From contig JAQFVV010006473.1 in NCBI GenBank assembly GCA_028023455.1, positions 732,702-796,701 on the forward strand: DNA of 64,000 nt. The letters are read 5' to 3'. The number at the start of each line of letters is the position of its first letter. Within the stretch, counting starts at the first letter, position 1. The DNA is from Epiperipatus broadwayi (taxonomy: Eukaryota; Onychophora; Udeonychophora; Euonychophora; Peripatidae). Positions 48,942 through 61,254 of this stretch are shown piece after piece. The notes beneath the pieces were generated by a model. It was not told the DNA's origin. It saw nothing but the letters and a program-made list of their open reading frames with translations, and made no database searches. Made by a program: the position numbers and the translations under genes.

Positions 48942-49791
48942 TACATGGGTCTCGTTTTATGTGGATTATTTTAATGCAATTTTGAAGTTATGCAATTCAT
49001 GTTTCTTCTTAATATCTTTAATTGTTCACTATATTTATTAGATATCAAGAAATTTAAATTATTAATAACTTATTTTGACTTGAATTACTTTTTTTTCAAA
49101 ACTATAACGTTATATTAGCAGCTAATGTGAATATGGCCTGAGGTGTATTTAGAATCTTAGCTTCTATGTAAATAACCTACTTATACTAATGAGTAAATAA
49201 TAATAATAGATTTATATGTAAGTATAAAAATATGACAGTAAATATTCAAAAATTTTAAACTTTTAAAATATATTTTGTTAGATATTAACAGAAATATATA
49301 TCTTTTAGATTTTTAAAATAAATAATAATGAAGATTTTATAGATTTTATAAACTGAAAATAATCTTTCTAATGGTAATGTATATTTTTTTTGTTTTGATT
49401 GCCATCTCATTTTTTAAATATAGAAATAGCTCAAGACTGAAAGTGGCACTAGTTGTACTCCACATCATGAATCTGATTTCTTACTAGTTCACAAATGAAG
49501 GCCTATTTTCAATATAAAAAAGTGTAAAATTAAATATTGTAGTCAATAAAAGAAGTAAAAAAAGTGTGTCTTGTATTAATTTTTTTCAAATATTTGAAAT
49601 TTTTTATTAGTCATACTTCATTTCCTTATTTTTTAATGCCAATTTTAAAGTAATTTTCCTTGTTGCTTTGCTTTTATGCAACTTCTGAAAATTACTGGAT
49701 CATATCTCTCATTTTTCAAGCTAAGTTACATTTATTTTTGTGCACATCTTCTGAGGAACCTATCTACCACATAAAACGAGACCCAGGTGTA
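48942..49791 (+). mobile_element. Non-autonomous DNA transposon (MITE), copy 1
   Basis: About 850 bp, bounded by TACATGGGTCTCGTTTTATG and CATAAAACGAGACCCAGGTG then TA. The termini are inverted repeats of about 22 bp and the flanking TA is the duplication left by Tc1/mariner-type transposases. The TIR core CTCGTTTTAT resembles pogo/Tigger-type ends. The interior has no ORF. The whole length aligns to copy 2 in reverse. Almost all CpGs kept in copy 2 are TpG or CpA here, so this copy is older or more methylated. Confidence 0.9.
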
Positions 49792-50089
49792 ATCCAATGA
49801 AGGTTAACATTAAATAAATCAGTAACTATAAACAATAAATTAAGATTATTTGCTCCATGAATTAAATTTTTTAAATAAAATGTATGAAAGTTGGAATTAT
49901 AATATATTATGTGACAATTTTTAAAACATATTAATCTCAAAAGAATTTTATTTATGAAAAATAGTGTGTTTTACATAATTTTAACAGACAAAAAACATCA
50001 TGTTTTAAACATTTTAAACAGGTTGGAACATTTGTATATTGATTATTTTCTGATTGATAATAATGTACTGATGTAGCTTTTTAGCTGTT

Positions 50090-51090
50090 TATTAGGAATG
50101 ATGCATAATGTATCTATTAAACATCTTTTGCTTAGTAAATCTACTAATGTTCCGATGGATCTGGTATATTAAGTAAATTCCACATTTCATTGTACATGAG
50201 TTTTGATGCCATGATGAAGTCTCTATATTTTACTTTCCTTATAATGTTCATGAATAGACCTACTGGTTCAGGTACAGGCACAGTGAAGATTATCTTACAT
50301 CTGATCTTACATCTGACATTCCATATAGCATGTATAATAAAGATTGAAAGTCTAATAATAGTAAACTGTTTAGTTTATAAGGCTTCTTTTATAGACATAA
50401 TTTTATAGTAATCCATCCTTAAGTTTTGTTATATGGCTAAATTTGTTTTATCAAGCCCAGGACATGAGTATATTATATGGTTGAAAGACTTCTTACCTTT
50501 TACATATTTGACAAATAGGGTCTATTTTATTGTAGAATCTTTTGAAATGAAGGAATTTATTCATGGGCATGACTTCTAAGTTTATTTTAATAATGAGATG
50601 AAGGTATTTTAGGCTCAAGAGTTAGAAATTTAAAAATTGTTAATTTGTAGTTGGTGAACCCAAGATTTGGAATAATTGTGGGAATATTCAGATTAGTTAT
50701 ACTGTACACTTCCCAGATGGTAATTTTTGATTTTTGTAATTTTTGAGCTACAGTTAAATGCTGGTTAAGTGTCCAGAGCAGTTGATCCAGCCAGCACATT
50801 TTGTGAGGTGGAGGGATGATCTGTGGGTTGAATTGATTGATTGAAAGTTATTGATTCATATTTTTGCATATGGTTAATAATTAACATAAAAGATTTTTGA
50901 AAAAGAATTGTAGAAATGGAGTATAAGGACATCCCATTGTATTTACAGTGTACCCACATTCTGGACATGCTAATTGATGTGTTGTAATAATTATTAAAAA
51001 AATAGTAGTTTTAATGTCTTTATATTTCCAGCTATCTGTTCTATGAATTGTCAGAGTGTGTGAATTTGATTTCATAATAGCATATTATTT
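50090..51090 (-). pseudogene. Decayed minus-strand ORF region with Cys motifs, probably retroelement-derived
   Basis: Three overlapping short frames on the minus strand (51075-50881, 50968-50765, 50799-50587) look like one broken ORF. Visible pieces are THQLACPECGYTVNTMGCPY (CxxC, about 50990-50930), IIPNLGFTNYKLTIFKF (about 50690-50640) and, further on, ICQICKG..SFNHIIYSCPGL (about 50525-50445), which has the C-x2-C...H...C spacing found at the C-terminus of several non-LTR retrotransposon proteins. No RT motif was seen. It could be the C-terminus of a non-LTR element or an unrelated host pseudogene. The identity is unsure. Confidence 0.35.
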
Positions 51091-51687
51091 TAGAGATTTA
51101 TAAGTTATCCTAGTAAAACTATTCAAAATAAAATAGATTAAGTTATACATTTTACCTTTTTCTTGTTCATAGTCATGGTTCCTAGGATTTGGTGATCTTG
51201 AGCTAGCTCTAGAGCAATAATGGTTAATTAATATATGTGAGGGTTTGGTTTATGTTCGAATAATCAGATTATTCTCTGGATGACATGAGGTGAAAATCAC
51301 TTTTAAAGTCAATTCACTGCACTTTATATTTCAAATTACTTTATAGATGGCTTGTCCACTCTTGGTATGTGAGCCAGATGATTGTTGTATATTATGCCCT
51401 ACGTTTGGCATTACCCACTGAATCTTTTATAAATACAGTCATAAAAGAATGATCTTTGATTACTCTTGGGTAATGCTAGTGATATAACTTATTGCTGATA
51501 TATTAATATTTTCAGCTTATAAATATAATAGTTATAACTACTTATATCATTAATTTATGATAATGGTCTCTTATTTCTTTTATATTTTATCCTTTTATAT
51601 TTACTCATTATATTTGTGATTTGTGGACATGATGTGTTATCCCATTTTCCAATGTTTCACTCTATTTTCATATCATTACATTATATT

Positions 51688-54536
51688 GTACCGGTCAGAA
51701 TTGTGTGTTCGTCTAACAAGAATTAGGACCTAAGCAAAAGTACCTAGAGTTCAATCATATACAAGATACACAGGTCAGGGATACTCCTGAACTCCGCCCT
51801 ATTGCCCACTTCCCAAGTCTATCACATTACAAACAACATTTCTGATGATAGCAGCATACTCTTCAATTTACTCTGGCCCAGGAAGGTTCAGCGAAGATAC
51901 AAGAGACCTACGGCTTAACTAATTGATAACGCAAAGTAATGATAGACGTGCACACACAAACCAACAAAATATCCAAAAAATAGCTTATTAAATGTGAATT
52001 TATTAAACGTGATATTGATAATAATTGATTAATCATGTGAATCACTAGATATGGAGATTTACAATGAATTAGAAATTATATATATTGAACACTCGATTTA
52101 GGTTTCACTTATAGTCACTTGGGCATTCCATGTCAAACCGGATAACATAACAAGGTTTGATGGATATGCACCAATAAATATACATAATGATAACTTAATG
52201 ATTTGAAATCTGCAGCTTAGTATGCTAATGTGATTTAATGGGTTGATATTACTCACGCTATGATATTTCTAAGTTAAGGAAAATAACCCATGACAATAGT
52301 TTTTAGAATGAATGCTTATAAGATTTTAAATTACACAGAATATAATCAAACTTAATAACGGTACGAAGGTTTGTTTTATTCAACATATGATTACATTTGG
52401 ATTTCAGGAAAGATCCATTAATTATAAATCAATTATTTTGGAACCTTATGAGATGATTCATTTATTTCTTATCTGCGAAGAGAAATAGGAAAAATATGAT
52501 CATTTTGATATTATCGTGCGAGTCTACATTTATAGATTTTCTCAATAGTTAATTAATGATGTATTAATAGCGATTGAACGAAGGATGGGTAGCGCTAATA
52601 AGTGATAATGTATATATACTAAAGTTAATTAAATTTAAACTATAACGAGAATTTTGGGATGACTTAGGGAACTTATATCATTACGGCATATAGACATCTG
52701 AACCATATGAAAAGATAAGAACGATAACGTGTGAACCGCATGATAAGGCCTGAGTGGACGATGAGCTTCATTTATTTGGGAGCGAAGAAAATTAATCTTA
52801 TCCGCATTTGTGACGGATAGCATTGGGAATTGGTTGGCAAGATACTATGGTTCCGACTCGTCGAATGTTAACCCATAGCAGCGCTTACCTAACCTAAGAC
52901 AATCTGTAAGAGCTGGGGCCTCCACACTCTGTCGAGAATTGTGCTATATATATATATTCCATTAACGAGAGAAAGTATGACAAAGCCATTTTTGAATTAG
53001 GAACGTTATCACCGGGACACGTTATGAAAGCTGTCAGGTTTGATTTACCCTGATTTATACAGCCTTAAAATACTAATTAAGTCTAACGTAATGAAATAAT
53101 GATCTAAAAGCAGTCCCAAACGGGGGCATACAACTTACTTAAAAGAATTTATTCAATATCTTAAGGATAAAATATTAAAAACATTAACATTCCTTCGTTA
53201 AACGCATATTAATCCACCCGAGAAATAAGTGACTTAAATTATCGTTAGATGGCGGGCTACTTATAAAATGAATCATTTAGACATAAAGATCTGAATTAAA
53301 TTTATGTAATACTTAATTTTCATCATGTTAATCAATAGCGTGGAGCAATAGTAAATTATTTATTTTAAATAGCAGTGAAAAGCATAATATTCATTATTAA
53401 AACATAGTTTAGGAATATCTCTCGATCGGGCGAATTTTATAATGTACGCAAGCTTACGTTTACGATTAAATCTTCCGCAATGGCAGAATAGCAAAAATAA
53501 ATAGGATTGATTCGCCAGATCGAGTTATTAGCATACCAAAATTTGATATGATTTGCATAATATTAAATAAACATTGCCGCATTAAAATAAAAATACAAGG
53601 AGAGTGAGAACCTAGCATTCGAGTTTATAAAGTGAGAATTACAGTTTAAATATAAAACAAAAAGAAATCAAAAAAGAAAAAAGGTCGTTGTTTAGGTAGT
53701 TAATCGACTTAGCATTACCGATAGAGAAATAAGTAATTACATTTTTACATTAGGAAAAATTTCAGAACTAGAAATGTTTAAAAGACATACATTAGCTGAT
53801 AGGAAATAACATTATTGGAAGTTTACATTTATATTTTACAATAGAAAAGGTTATTAAGATGAAAGTTCATTTTTGCGGCAGGGAATTACCTTTCTTTCTG
53901 ATGAATTTCCAGCCGGGTGCGCACGTGTTGGTTCCATGTTTGATAAATGAGTTAATTTATGACAAATTGACGAAATTAAGGTTTCGGTCCATTCTTTATT
54001 CAATATTAAGTTCATTTTGGCAGTAATTTATGAACAATGGTTTCCGAGTATTTAGGCATCGGTTAGATTTTTGGAGAGATCCGGGGAAGTAAATCTATGT
54101 TTTATTAGCCCATCATGTTGCCGTTCAGAGGGGCGTGACTTCCCCTTAGCAATGCATTAGAAAAATGACATGTCTCCTTTGTAGTTAGAAAATGTGGTTG
54201 TATTTATACTCGTTGTCACCGCCGATGGGTAGTTCCCGGATGTTTTAATAACTACAATGATACAGCATATTTTGGACTACAAATGAGATTAAGTTCGAGA
54301 GTTGGTTTTGGTCTACTTTAAGCTGAAAATAGACCTGCGGAATCAACGTTAACTAATCATGATGCTAAATAAATCTATATTACAATAAAACAAATTTCTT
54401 TTATAATTTGGAAGATGGTAAGTCTTTTATTTACTAATTTTACGTTCCCCTCTCGAACTTTCTCTCTATGAAAATATATGTATGAATAAAATATACATTA
54501 TGCAACGCTTTAAATTATTAAAGTTGATCCGTTACA
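51688..54536. other. CpG-retaining, ORF-free block; possible long LTR or other recent insertion
   Basis: From about 51.69 kb the sequence abruptly gains CpG (about 20 in 52500-53000, against one or two per 500 bases in most of the window) and mixed composition, and loses it again after about 54.55 kb. The possible ends TGTACCGG (51688) and CCGTTACA (54529-54536) are imperfect inverted repeats similar to the TGTAACGG start of the two LTR-like segments. An AATAAA lies 50 bases before the right end. No flanking duplication was seen, and no coding frame exceeds 62 codons on either strand. Alternatives are an unmethylated regulatory region or a large non-coding RNA locus. Confidence 0.45.
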
Positions 54537-54654
54537 CACACATACGCACGATTGCTTACCGTAATGAAAATATATAATTGTTTTTATGCATATTAATGTT
54601 AAATGAATTTAAAGTTTACACATACATAAACAACCATGCGCATTGGTATACCTT

Positions 54655-54770
54655 CACTCCCCAGTGGTCTATAATTAAATGGTTAGGTTTGAATCCATGT
54701 TTGGTGGTTTCAAACATTATTAGAGAGTGAAGCCGAATGTGTGCAACAGATTCCGCTTCTTCAATATATA
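54655..54770 (+). repeat. Possible tRNA-SINE fragment with B box
   Basis: GGTTAGGTTTGAATCCATG resembles a pol III B box (GGTTCGANTCC with C to T). It is followed by GAGAGTGAAGCCGAATGTG. No A box at the right distance is clear. Confidence 0.25.
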
Positions 54771-55596
54771 CTTCTATATATGTGTATGTGTTTTGAAAAT
54801 ATACATAGCACTTTTCATTTCACTTTAGAGATTGTCTTTCTCTGAAGTAAGATTAAAAACTCAAAGATAACTAGGTTTTTTGTTCTTCTTTTAATAGGGC
54901 ATGGATGTTGGTCTAATATCACTTTTTTCTCTTGCAATTTCTCCAATCTTTATTAGATTATTTTCATAATTCATGTCTGGTTAAATTGAATATACTCATT
55001 GTTTTATTCTTTAACTGCCTTTATTAGGAAAGATTCAGACTTGAACTTAGTTTCTCAAACATCATGGGGATGATAATGTTTTTGCTTTTTATCTTTACAC
55101 AAATGATTATTGTGTAAGTGTTGATATGACTTGATGTTTTTGACCATGACTCAAAAATTTTAATAGAAAGCCTAGTACATTATTGACATTTTAATACATT
55201 TTAAAATGAAGTTTCCAACATTTAGATTAATTTTTGGCCATCAAACATAACTATAGGTTAATACTTTGGTTCTCACTACTCCTGAGTACCAACTTATTAT
55301 TTTTAAAAATTTCTCTTGGTTTTACATGAATTATTATTATTAACTATCAATGTGAAGCATTGTAATTTTTTTGTCTCATTCTATTCCATAAATTATTACA
55401 TGATCAACCTTTAATATGTAACATTTACGCACATGAGAGTTTCTCACAGGTGTTCCAAAGTTCTTCATAAAGGAAATTAGAATGTGTATTTGATCAACTT
55501 TTATGAATCCAATTTATTAAGTACATATATCCATTATTTTTTTACATCCGAATAGCTAGAGTTTTACTATTTAGAATTTTGATTTTAATATATAAT
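54770..55596. other. AT-rich sequence, nothing recognised
   Basis: No frame over 60 codons. Minus-strand codons near 55440-55490 (FMKNFGTPVRNSHVRKC) look protein-like but are too short to assign. Confidence 0.4.
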
Positions 55597-56498
55597 TACA
55601 CCTGGGTCTTGTTTTATGCGGTAGATAGGTTCCTCAGAAAATGCGCACAAAAGAAATTGCACAAAAATAGACTTAACTTACCTTGAAAAATGGGGATAGG
55701 GGGTGTAATTTTCAGAAATCACATAAAAGCAAAGCAAGAATGAAAAAATTACTTTAAAATTCGCATTAAAAAAATAATGAAATAAAGTATGACTAATAAA
55801 AAATTTCAAATATTTGAAAAAAAAAAATACAAGACAAACTTTTTTTATTAACTACAGTATTTAATTTTACATTTTTTCATATATATTTTAATCATTAGGC
55901 ATTGTTTTGCTATTTGACAATATGCGTTCGTTTGTGAAATGTTAAGAAATCAGATTCGTCATGTGACATACAACTAGCGCCACTTTCAGTCTTGAGCCGT
56001 GTTCATGGTTTTTTGTTTCTAAATTAAAAAAATGAGATTGTAATCCAAACAAAATGATTATAGATTATCATTAGAAATATTATTTTCAGTTTATAAAATC
56101 AATAAAATATTCGTTATTATTTATTTTAAAAATCTAAAAAAATATTTATTTATGTTATAATTAACAAAATACGTTTTAAAAGTTTAAAATTTTTGACTAT
56201 TTATTGCGATATTTTTATATGTAAATAAAAATCTATTATTATTATTTACTCAAATAGGTTATTTACATAGAAGCTAATATTCTAAATACAGCTTCAGGCC
56301 ATATTCACGTTAGCTGCTAATATAACGTTATATTTTTGGAAAAAAAAAAGTATTTCAAGTCAAAATAAGTTATTAATAATTTAAATTTCTTGATATATAA
56401 TAAATATTTGTGAAATATGAAAGATATTAAGAAGAAACAGAATCGCATAACTTCAAAATCGCATTAAAATAATCCACATAAAACGAGACTCAGGTGTA
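55597..56498 (-). mobile_element. Non-autonomous DNA transposon (MITE), copy 2
   Basis: About 902 bp, TA-CACCTGGGTCTTGTTTTATG at the left and CATAAAACGAGACTCAGGTG-TA at the right. It is collinear with copy 1 in the opposite orientation (for example TTATATTAGCAGCTAACGTG on its minus strand near 56325 versus TTATATTAGCAGCTAATGTG at 49110). It carries no transposase and must be mobilised in trans, presumably by a Tc1/mariner-superfamily enzyme encoded elsewhere. Confidence 0.92.
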
Positions 56499-57174
56499 TA
56501 TATATATGTAATTAATCATTTTCACAATTATTTTTTTTTGATAGGAAGAGAGCTTGTATGAATTATAAATTATTGATCCTATTTCAGGGGCTAACTTTAA
56601 CATTACTGGAGTTGTCTTTATTTTACCTGACTCCCCATTAAACAATTTAGAAAATATAATTATCATCTTCTTTTCAATTACAATATTTTTAAATAATGTA
56701 ATTTAATTCCTAATAGACTAAATAATTATTATCTTATTAATGGGTTTGTTTTTGCTTAAACTACATATAGGGGTAGATTATCCATTTTTCCATCACGAAT
56801 TCTAACTGAAAAATGAACTATACTTTTTATTTTTATCACATTGGCTTCTAATTCAGTTTTTTCATTATTGGTGGTTTTTTATTTTAAGCAGTAATGAAAG
56901 TTCAATTATGCACTGATATTAGTGATACTCCAATCTGCTACCAATATCTATGGATACATGACTGTATCCACAAATGTATCTGTATCATTATTATTAACTT
57001 TCATTAAATAAAGTGTTGTTTATGCTAATGATTTTATTAAATGTTGACAAAGAAGTGCCATATATTTTGCCCTTCTATCTTCATTTTTCCGAATTCTTTA
57101 ATCGATATTAATAATATTGAAATTGGAAAAAAAATTCACACATATAAATTAATAATATATAATCAGTTTAGAAA
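56499..57174. other. AT-rich sequence, nothing recognised
   Basis: Minus-strand text at 56555-56660 is open for about 45 codons without recognisable features. Confidence 0.4.
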
Positions 57175-57670
57175 CATTTTTTTAAAAAATAGTGTGTTTG
57201 ATTTAAGAGTCATGATTTAAATATTTCAGACAAACTTTTATATACATAAATGAAGTAAAGAGAGAAGTTAGTTTAATCTTTTCTCAAACCATTATTATCT
57301 TAAGCTTTTGTTTAAGAGCATTTCATTTACCTCATAAACCAGTCGTACGAGAATTAATCTCAAAATTAAACACAAACTATCTTATATTACATATTTAATT
57401 ATTTGTAATCAGTATGGGCAATATTTAGATTGAGAAAAATTTCCACATGTCAATGAGTTAATTCAAAATTTAAAAAATAGTGTTAAAAAGTAATATGATT
57501 AATTTAAAATTTATGCTTTCTGATAAAAGTGTTTCAGACAAACCTCTATATAAAATAGTGAAGTAAAGAAAAAAGATAGTATGATCTTTTTTTGTCTTAT
57601 GTTTTGGTTCGAGAGTATTTTTATTTACCGGATAATGCAATCATATGAGAATTAATTTCTGAAGTGTTAT
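57175..57670. repeat. Two-copy tandem duplication, period about 308 bp
   Basis: TTTCAGACAAACTTTTATATA at 57224 and TTTCAGACAAACCTCTATATA at 57532 are followed in both by AGTGAAGTAAAGA-like, TTTTTCTCAAACC/TTTTTTGTCTTATG, ATTTACC..ATAA and ACGAGAATTAATCTC / ATGAGAATTAATTTC. Upstream AAAAAATAGTGT also matches. The copies are well diverged. Confidence 0.7.
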
Positions 57671-58974
57671 GTGTATATGATAAAAAACAAAAAGCTTGTT
57701 TTCTTCTCTCACTCTTTTTGTAATTTTTTTTATTGCTTTAATTAATTAATTATTTTTAAATTTTAATTATTGACACGATATCACATACTATATTGTCTTT
57801 CACGATTTTTGTTGAACATGAATCCAAAATAATTGTCAAATACATATTCGTCAAAAATTTTTTGTTTACAAGTGAATAATTTTTGCTAAGATTTTACAAC
57901 ATATATTCTTTCATGGGCTTTTTGAATAAATTTATTATTATACATTTTAAAATATATTTGGGGTTAGCATTTTGAATATACTACTTTTATTTAATTTATT
58001 TTGTGATTAGATTGTTCCCGTTTTTCTTATTAATAATTATTATTTTTCCTCACAGTAAGATTAAATTGCGACCTTTATATTCAACAACATTACACCTTTG
58101 TTAATGCATCATATTAAACTAAAGCTAATGCTTTTTTTTTCCTTTTTATAAAAGTAAAACATCTACACTCAGTTATAGAATAGTAATGAAAATTTTCAAG
58201 ACCTCTTCATGAAAACTTGCACCTGATTAACTGATGCTATTTCAATATAACATTTTTTTTTACTTATCCATATGAAAACATGTTTTTATTTTTTACCTCA
58301 ATGTTACAATTTGAAGTATATACTAACTCAATGCATTTTATTCACGTCACAAAAGCATTATAAAATACAGCTATCTAAAACAGGAATAACTATGAATTCA
58401 TTTTAAAAAGCCTTATAATAAATTTAATTTAATAATGAAAATAAAATATTTACAAAATAGTTTGCGGGTTTGAATGTTTTGCTATCATTCAGTGTCTATT
58501 TATTTTCGAATGTACAATAGATATCTTGAAAGAAGATAGGACAATATGGATCACTGCACCAAACTAGTTATTTAAAATAAGTCACTTAAAAGTTATGCCA
58601 TAATTTCTTTGATTTGTATATAATATTAAATATCTAATAATAAATGTATAATATGAAATAAAGATATGCATTTCTATTATTAATGATTTCACAAAAATGA
58701 CTGTCAATAAAATTATAAAATGTTAATTAGATCTGTAAATGCAAGCTTTCTCATCATTATTATTTACACAATATCCAACAACATTATTTATGGTTCACAG
58801 TACATAACGTATTTCGTGATAAACAATATTGGACTTAGTACAAAGCCAAAAAAAAAGAAATTAACATTATTCTTAGAAACCATAAACTTTTAAAATCTTT
58901 CTCTGCATGTCCTTATAGGTGGAACATTAAAAACAATTGGCTTTCAACTTTGATATTTATTTCATAATTTATAT
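57671..58974. other. AT-rich sequence, nothing recognised
   Basis: Low complexity between the 308 bp duplication and the four-unit palindrome. Confidence 0.5.
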
Positions 58975-60683
58975 ATAATATTTAAATACATGCATATTAT
59001 CTATCTTAAATTTAATGTAATTAGACAGGACTTAAACTCAGACTTTCAACTCCTTATCTATCTTAAACTAACTGTAATTAGACAGTCCTTGAACTTAGAC
59101 TTTCAAACTTCTTATCCACTGTATCTTTTATGACCAATACACATGACCACATGTGAAAAAGTTTTAAATGATCTCCAACATTCATATTTGGTGCAGAACC
59201 AGCACTCACCAGTTGTTCTAAATCACCATCTTCCATGCATACATATACAATCAGTGTTCATTTTATATTAAAATAGCAAATCTTGAAACTTTACTGGACC
59301 ATTTTTAATCTTTTTCTACACTTCAACTTTTCAGCCATCCATATCATTGAAAATCTGAGGCTGAAACACTCAAAGCCCTGTTAATGCCAATATAACTGTC
59401 ATACTCATGTTGACTTTGTTACTCTAACCCCTCCACATATAGGATTTTAATATATTCATTTAAAATACACAGTGGAGAGATGGGAAGAATACAGGCTAAA
59501 TATGTAATATTTAAGTACATGTATATTATCAATACTAAATTTGATATAATTAGAGAAAACTTGAACTCATACTTTTAAGCTCCCTATATTTATCCACTAT
59601 ATTTTATACAAACCAATACACATGACCACTAACATGTAAAAAGATAAATAATTTCCAATATATGTATTTCATGCTGAACCAGCACTCACCACCTGGTCCA
59701 GATCACCATCTCCATACATGTATACAATCAGTTCTCAGTTTATTCTAAGAAAATCTTCAAATTTTAATGAACAAGCTTTCAATCTTCTCCACCCTCCAAC
59801 TCATCAGCCATCAACATCATTGAAAATCTAAGAATGAAACATTCAAAACCCTTGTTGATGACAATATAATTGTAATACCCATGTAGACCTTATTATATTG
59901 GCAACATGGGCTTTGAGTGTTTCATTCTTGGATTTTCACCGATATGAATGGCTGAAGAATTGGAAGATGGAAAAGATTAAAGCTTGTCTATTAAAGTTTG
60001 AAGGTTTGCTATCTTAATATAAACTGAGCACTGATTGTATATATGTGTGAAAGATGATGATCTGGATCAACTGATGAATGCTGGTTCAGCATGGAATATG
60101 CATATGGGAGATCATTTACATTTTTTACATGCATGTAATCATGTGTATTGGTTGTATAAGATGAAATGGATAGCTGTAAGTAGCTTGAAAATCTGAGTTC
60201 AGGTCCTGTCTAATTACATTAAATTTTATATAGATAATATACGCATATTTAAATAATACATATTCAGCTTAATTCTGCCCAGCACCCTTCTGTGTATTTA
60301 AATGGATAAGTTAAGGTCATATATGTGAGAGGTTAGAGTGACTTTAAAAGTCTACATGAGTATCACAATTATATTGTCATTCACATTGGCTTTGAGTATT
60401 TCATTCTTGGATTTTCAATGATATGGATGACTCAAGATTTGGAGTGCAGAGAAGATTGAAGCTTGTCCATTAAAGTTTCAAGATTTGCTATCTTAATGTA
60501 AACTGAACACTGATTCTAAATCTATGTGGAAGATGTCATCTGGACTATCTGATAAGTGCTTGTTCAGCACAAAATAGATATATTGAAGATAATTTATCCT
60601 TTTAACATGTATGTAGTCATGTGTATTTGTCATATATGATAGAATGAATAACTGAAAGAATCTTGGAAGTCGGATTTCAATTC
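58975..60683. repeat. Four-unit palindromic array (two direct, two inverted about 530 bp units)
   Basis: Direct units begin ATATTTAAATACATGCATAT (58979) and ATATTTAAGTACATGTATAT (59509), giving a period of about 530. Shared blocks include CAGAACCAGCACTCACCA, ATCACCATCT and AACACTCAAAGCCC. At about 59893 the sequence turns round: two inverted units follow (for example CTTTGAGTGTTTCATTCTTGG at 59908 and CTTTGAGTATTTCATTCTTGG at 60391), including the inter-unit linker (about 59400-59500 versus 60270-60370). The right end runs into the CTAT microsatellite. No ORF is conserved. Confidence 0.92.
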
Positions 60684-60999
<316 letters not shown>

Positions 61000-61254
61000 G
61001 ATTACAATAACGGTCATTTTATTTATATATATTTTGCAAATTAAACACATTTACATCATAGAAAAATAGCATTATTTCAGCTTTTATGATTACAAAAAAT
61101 ATTTTTGATTTTTAATCTGCTTGAAGCAAAAGAAGTTAATAATGTTCTAGCTCGAAGTCTTATAAATAATTTTGTAATTTAAATTTTTTATTTTTATTTG
61201 TAATATTGAAAGCATTGTGTTCACTAAAAATTCTTGAAATATATATATATATAT

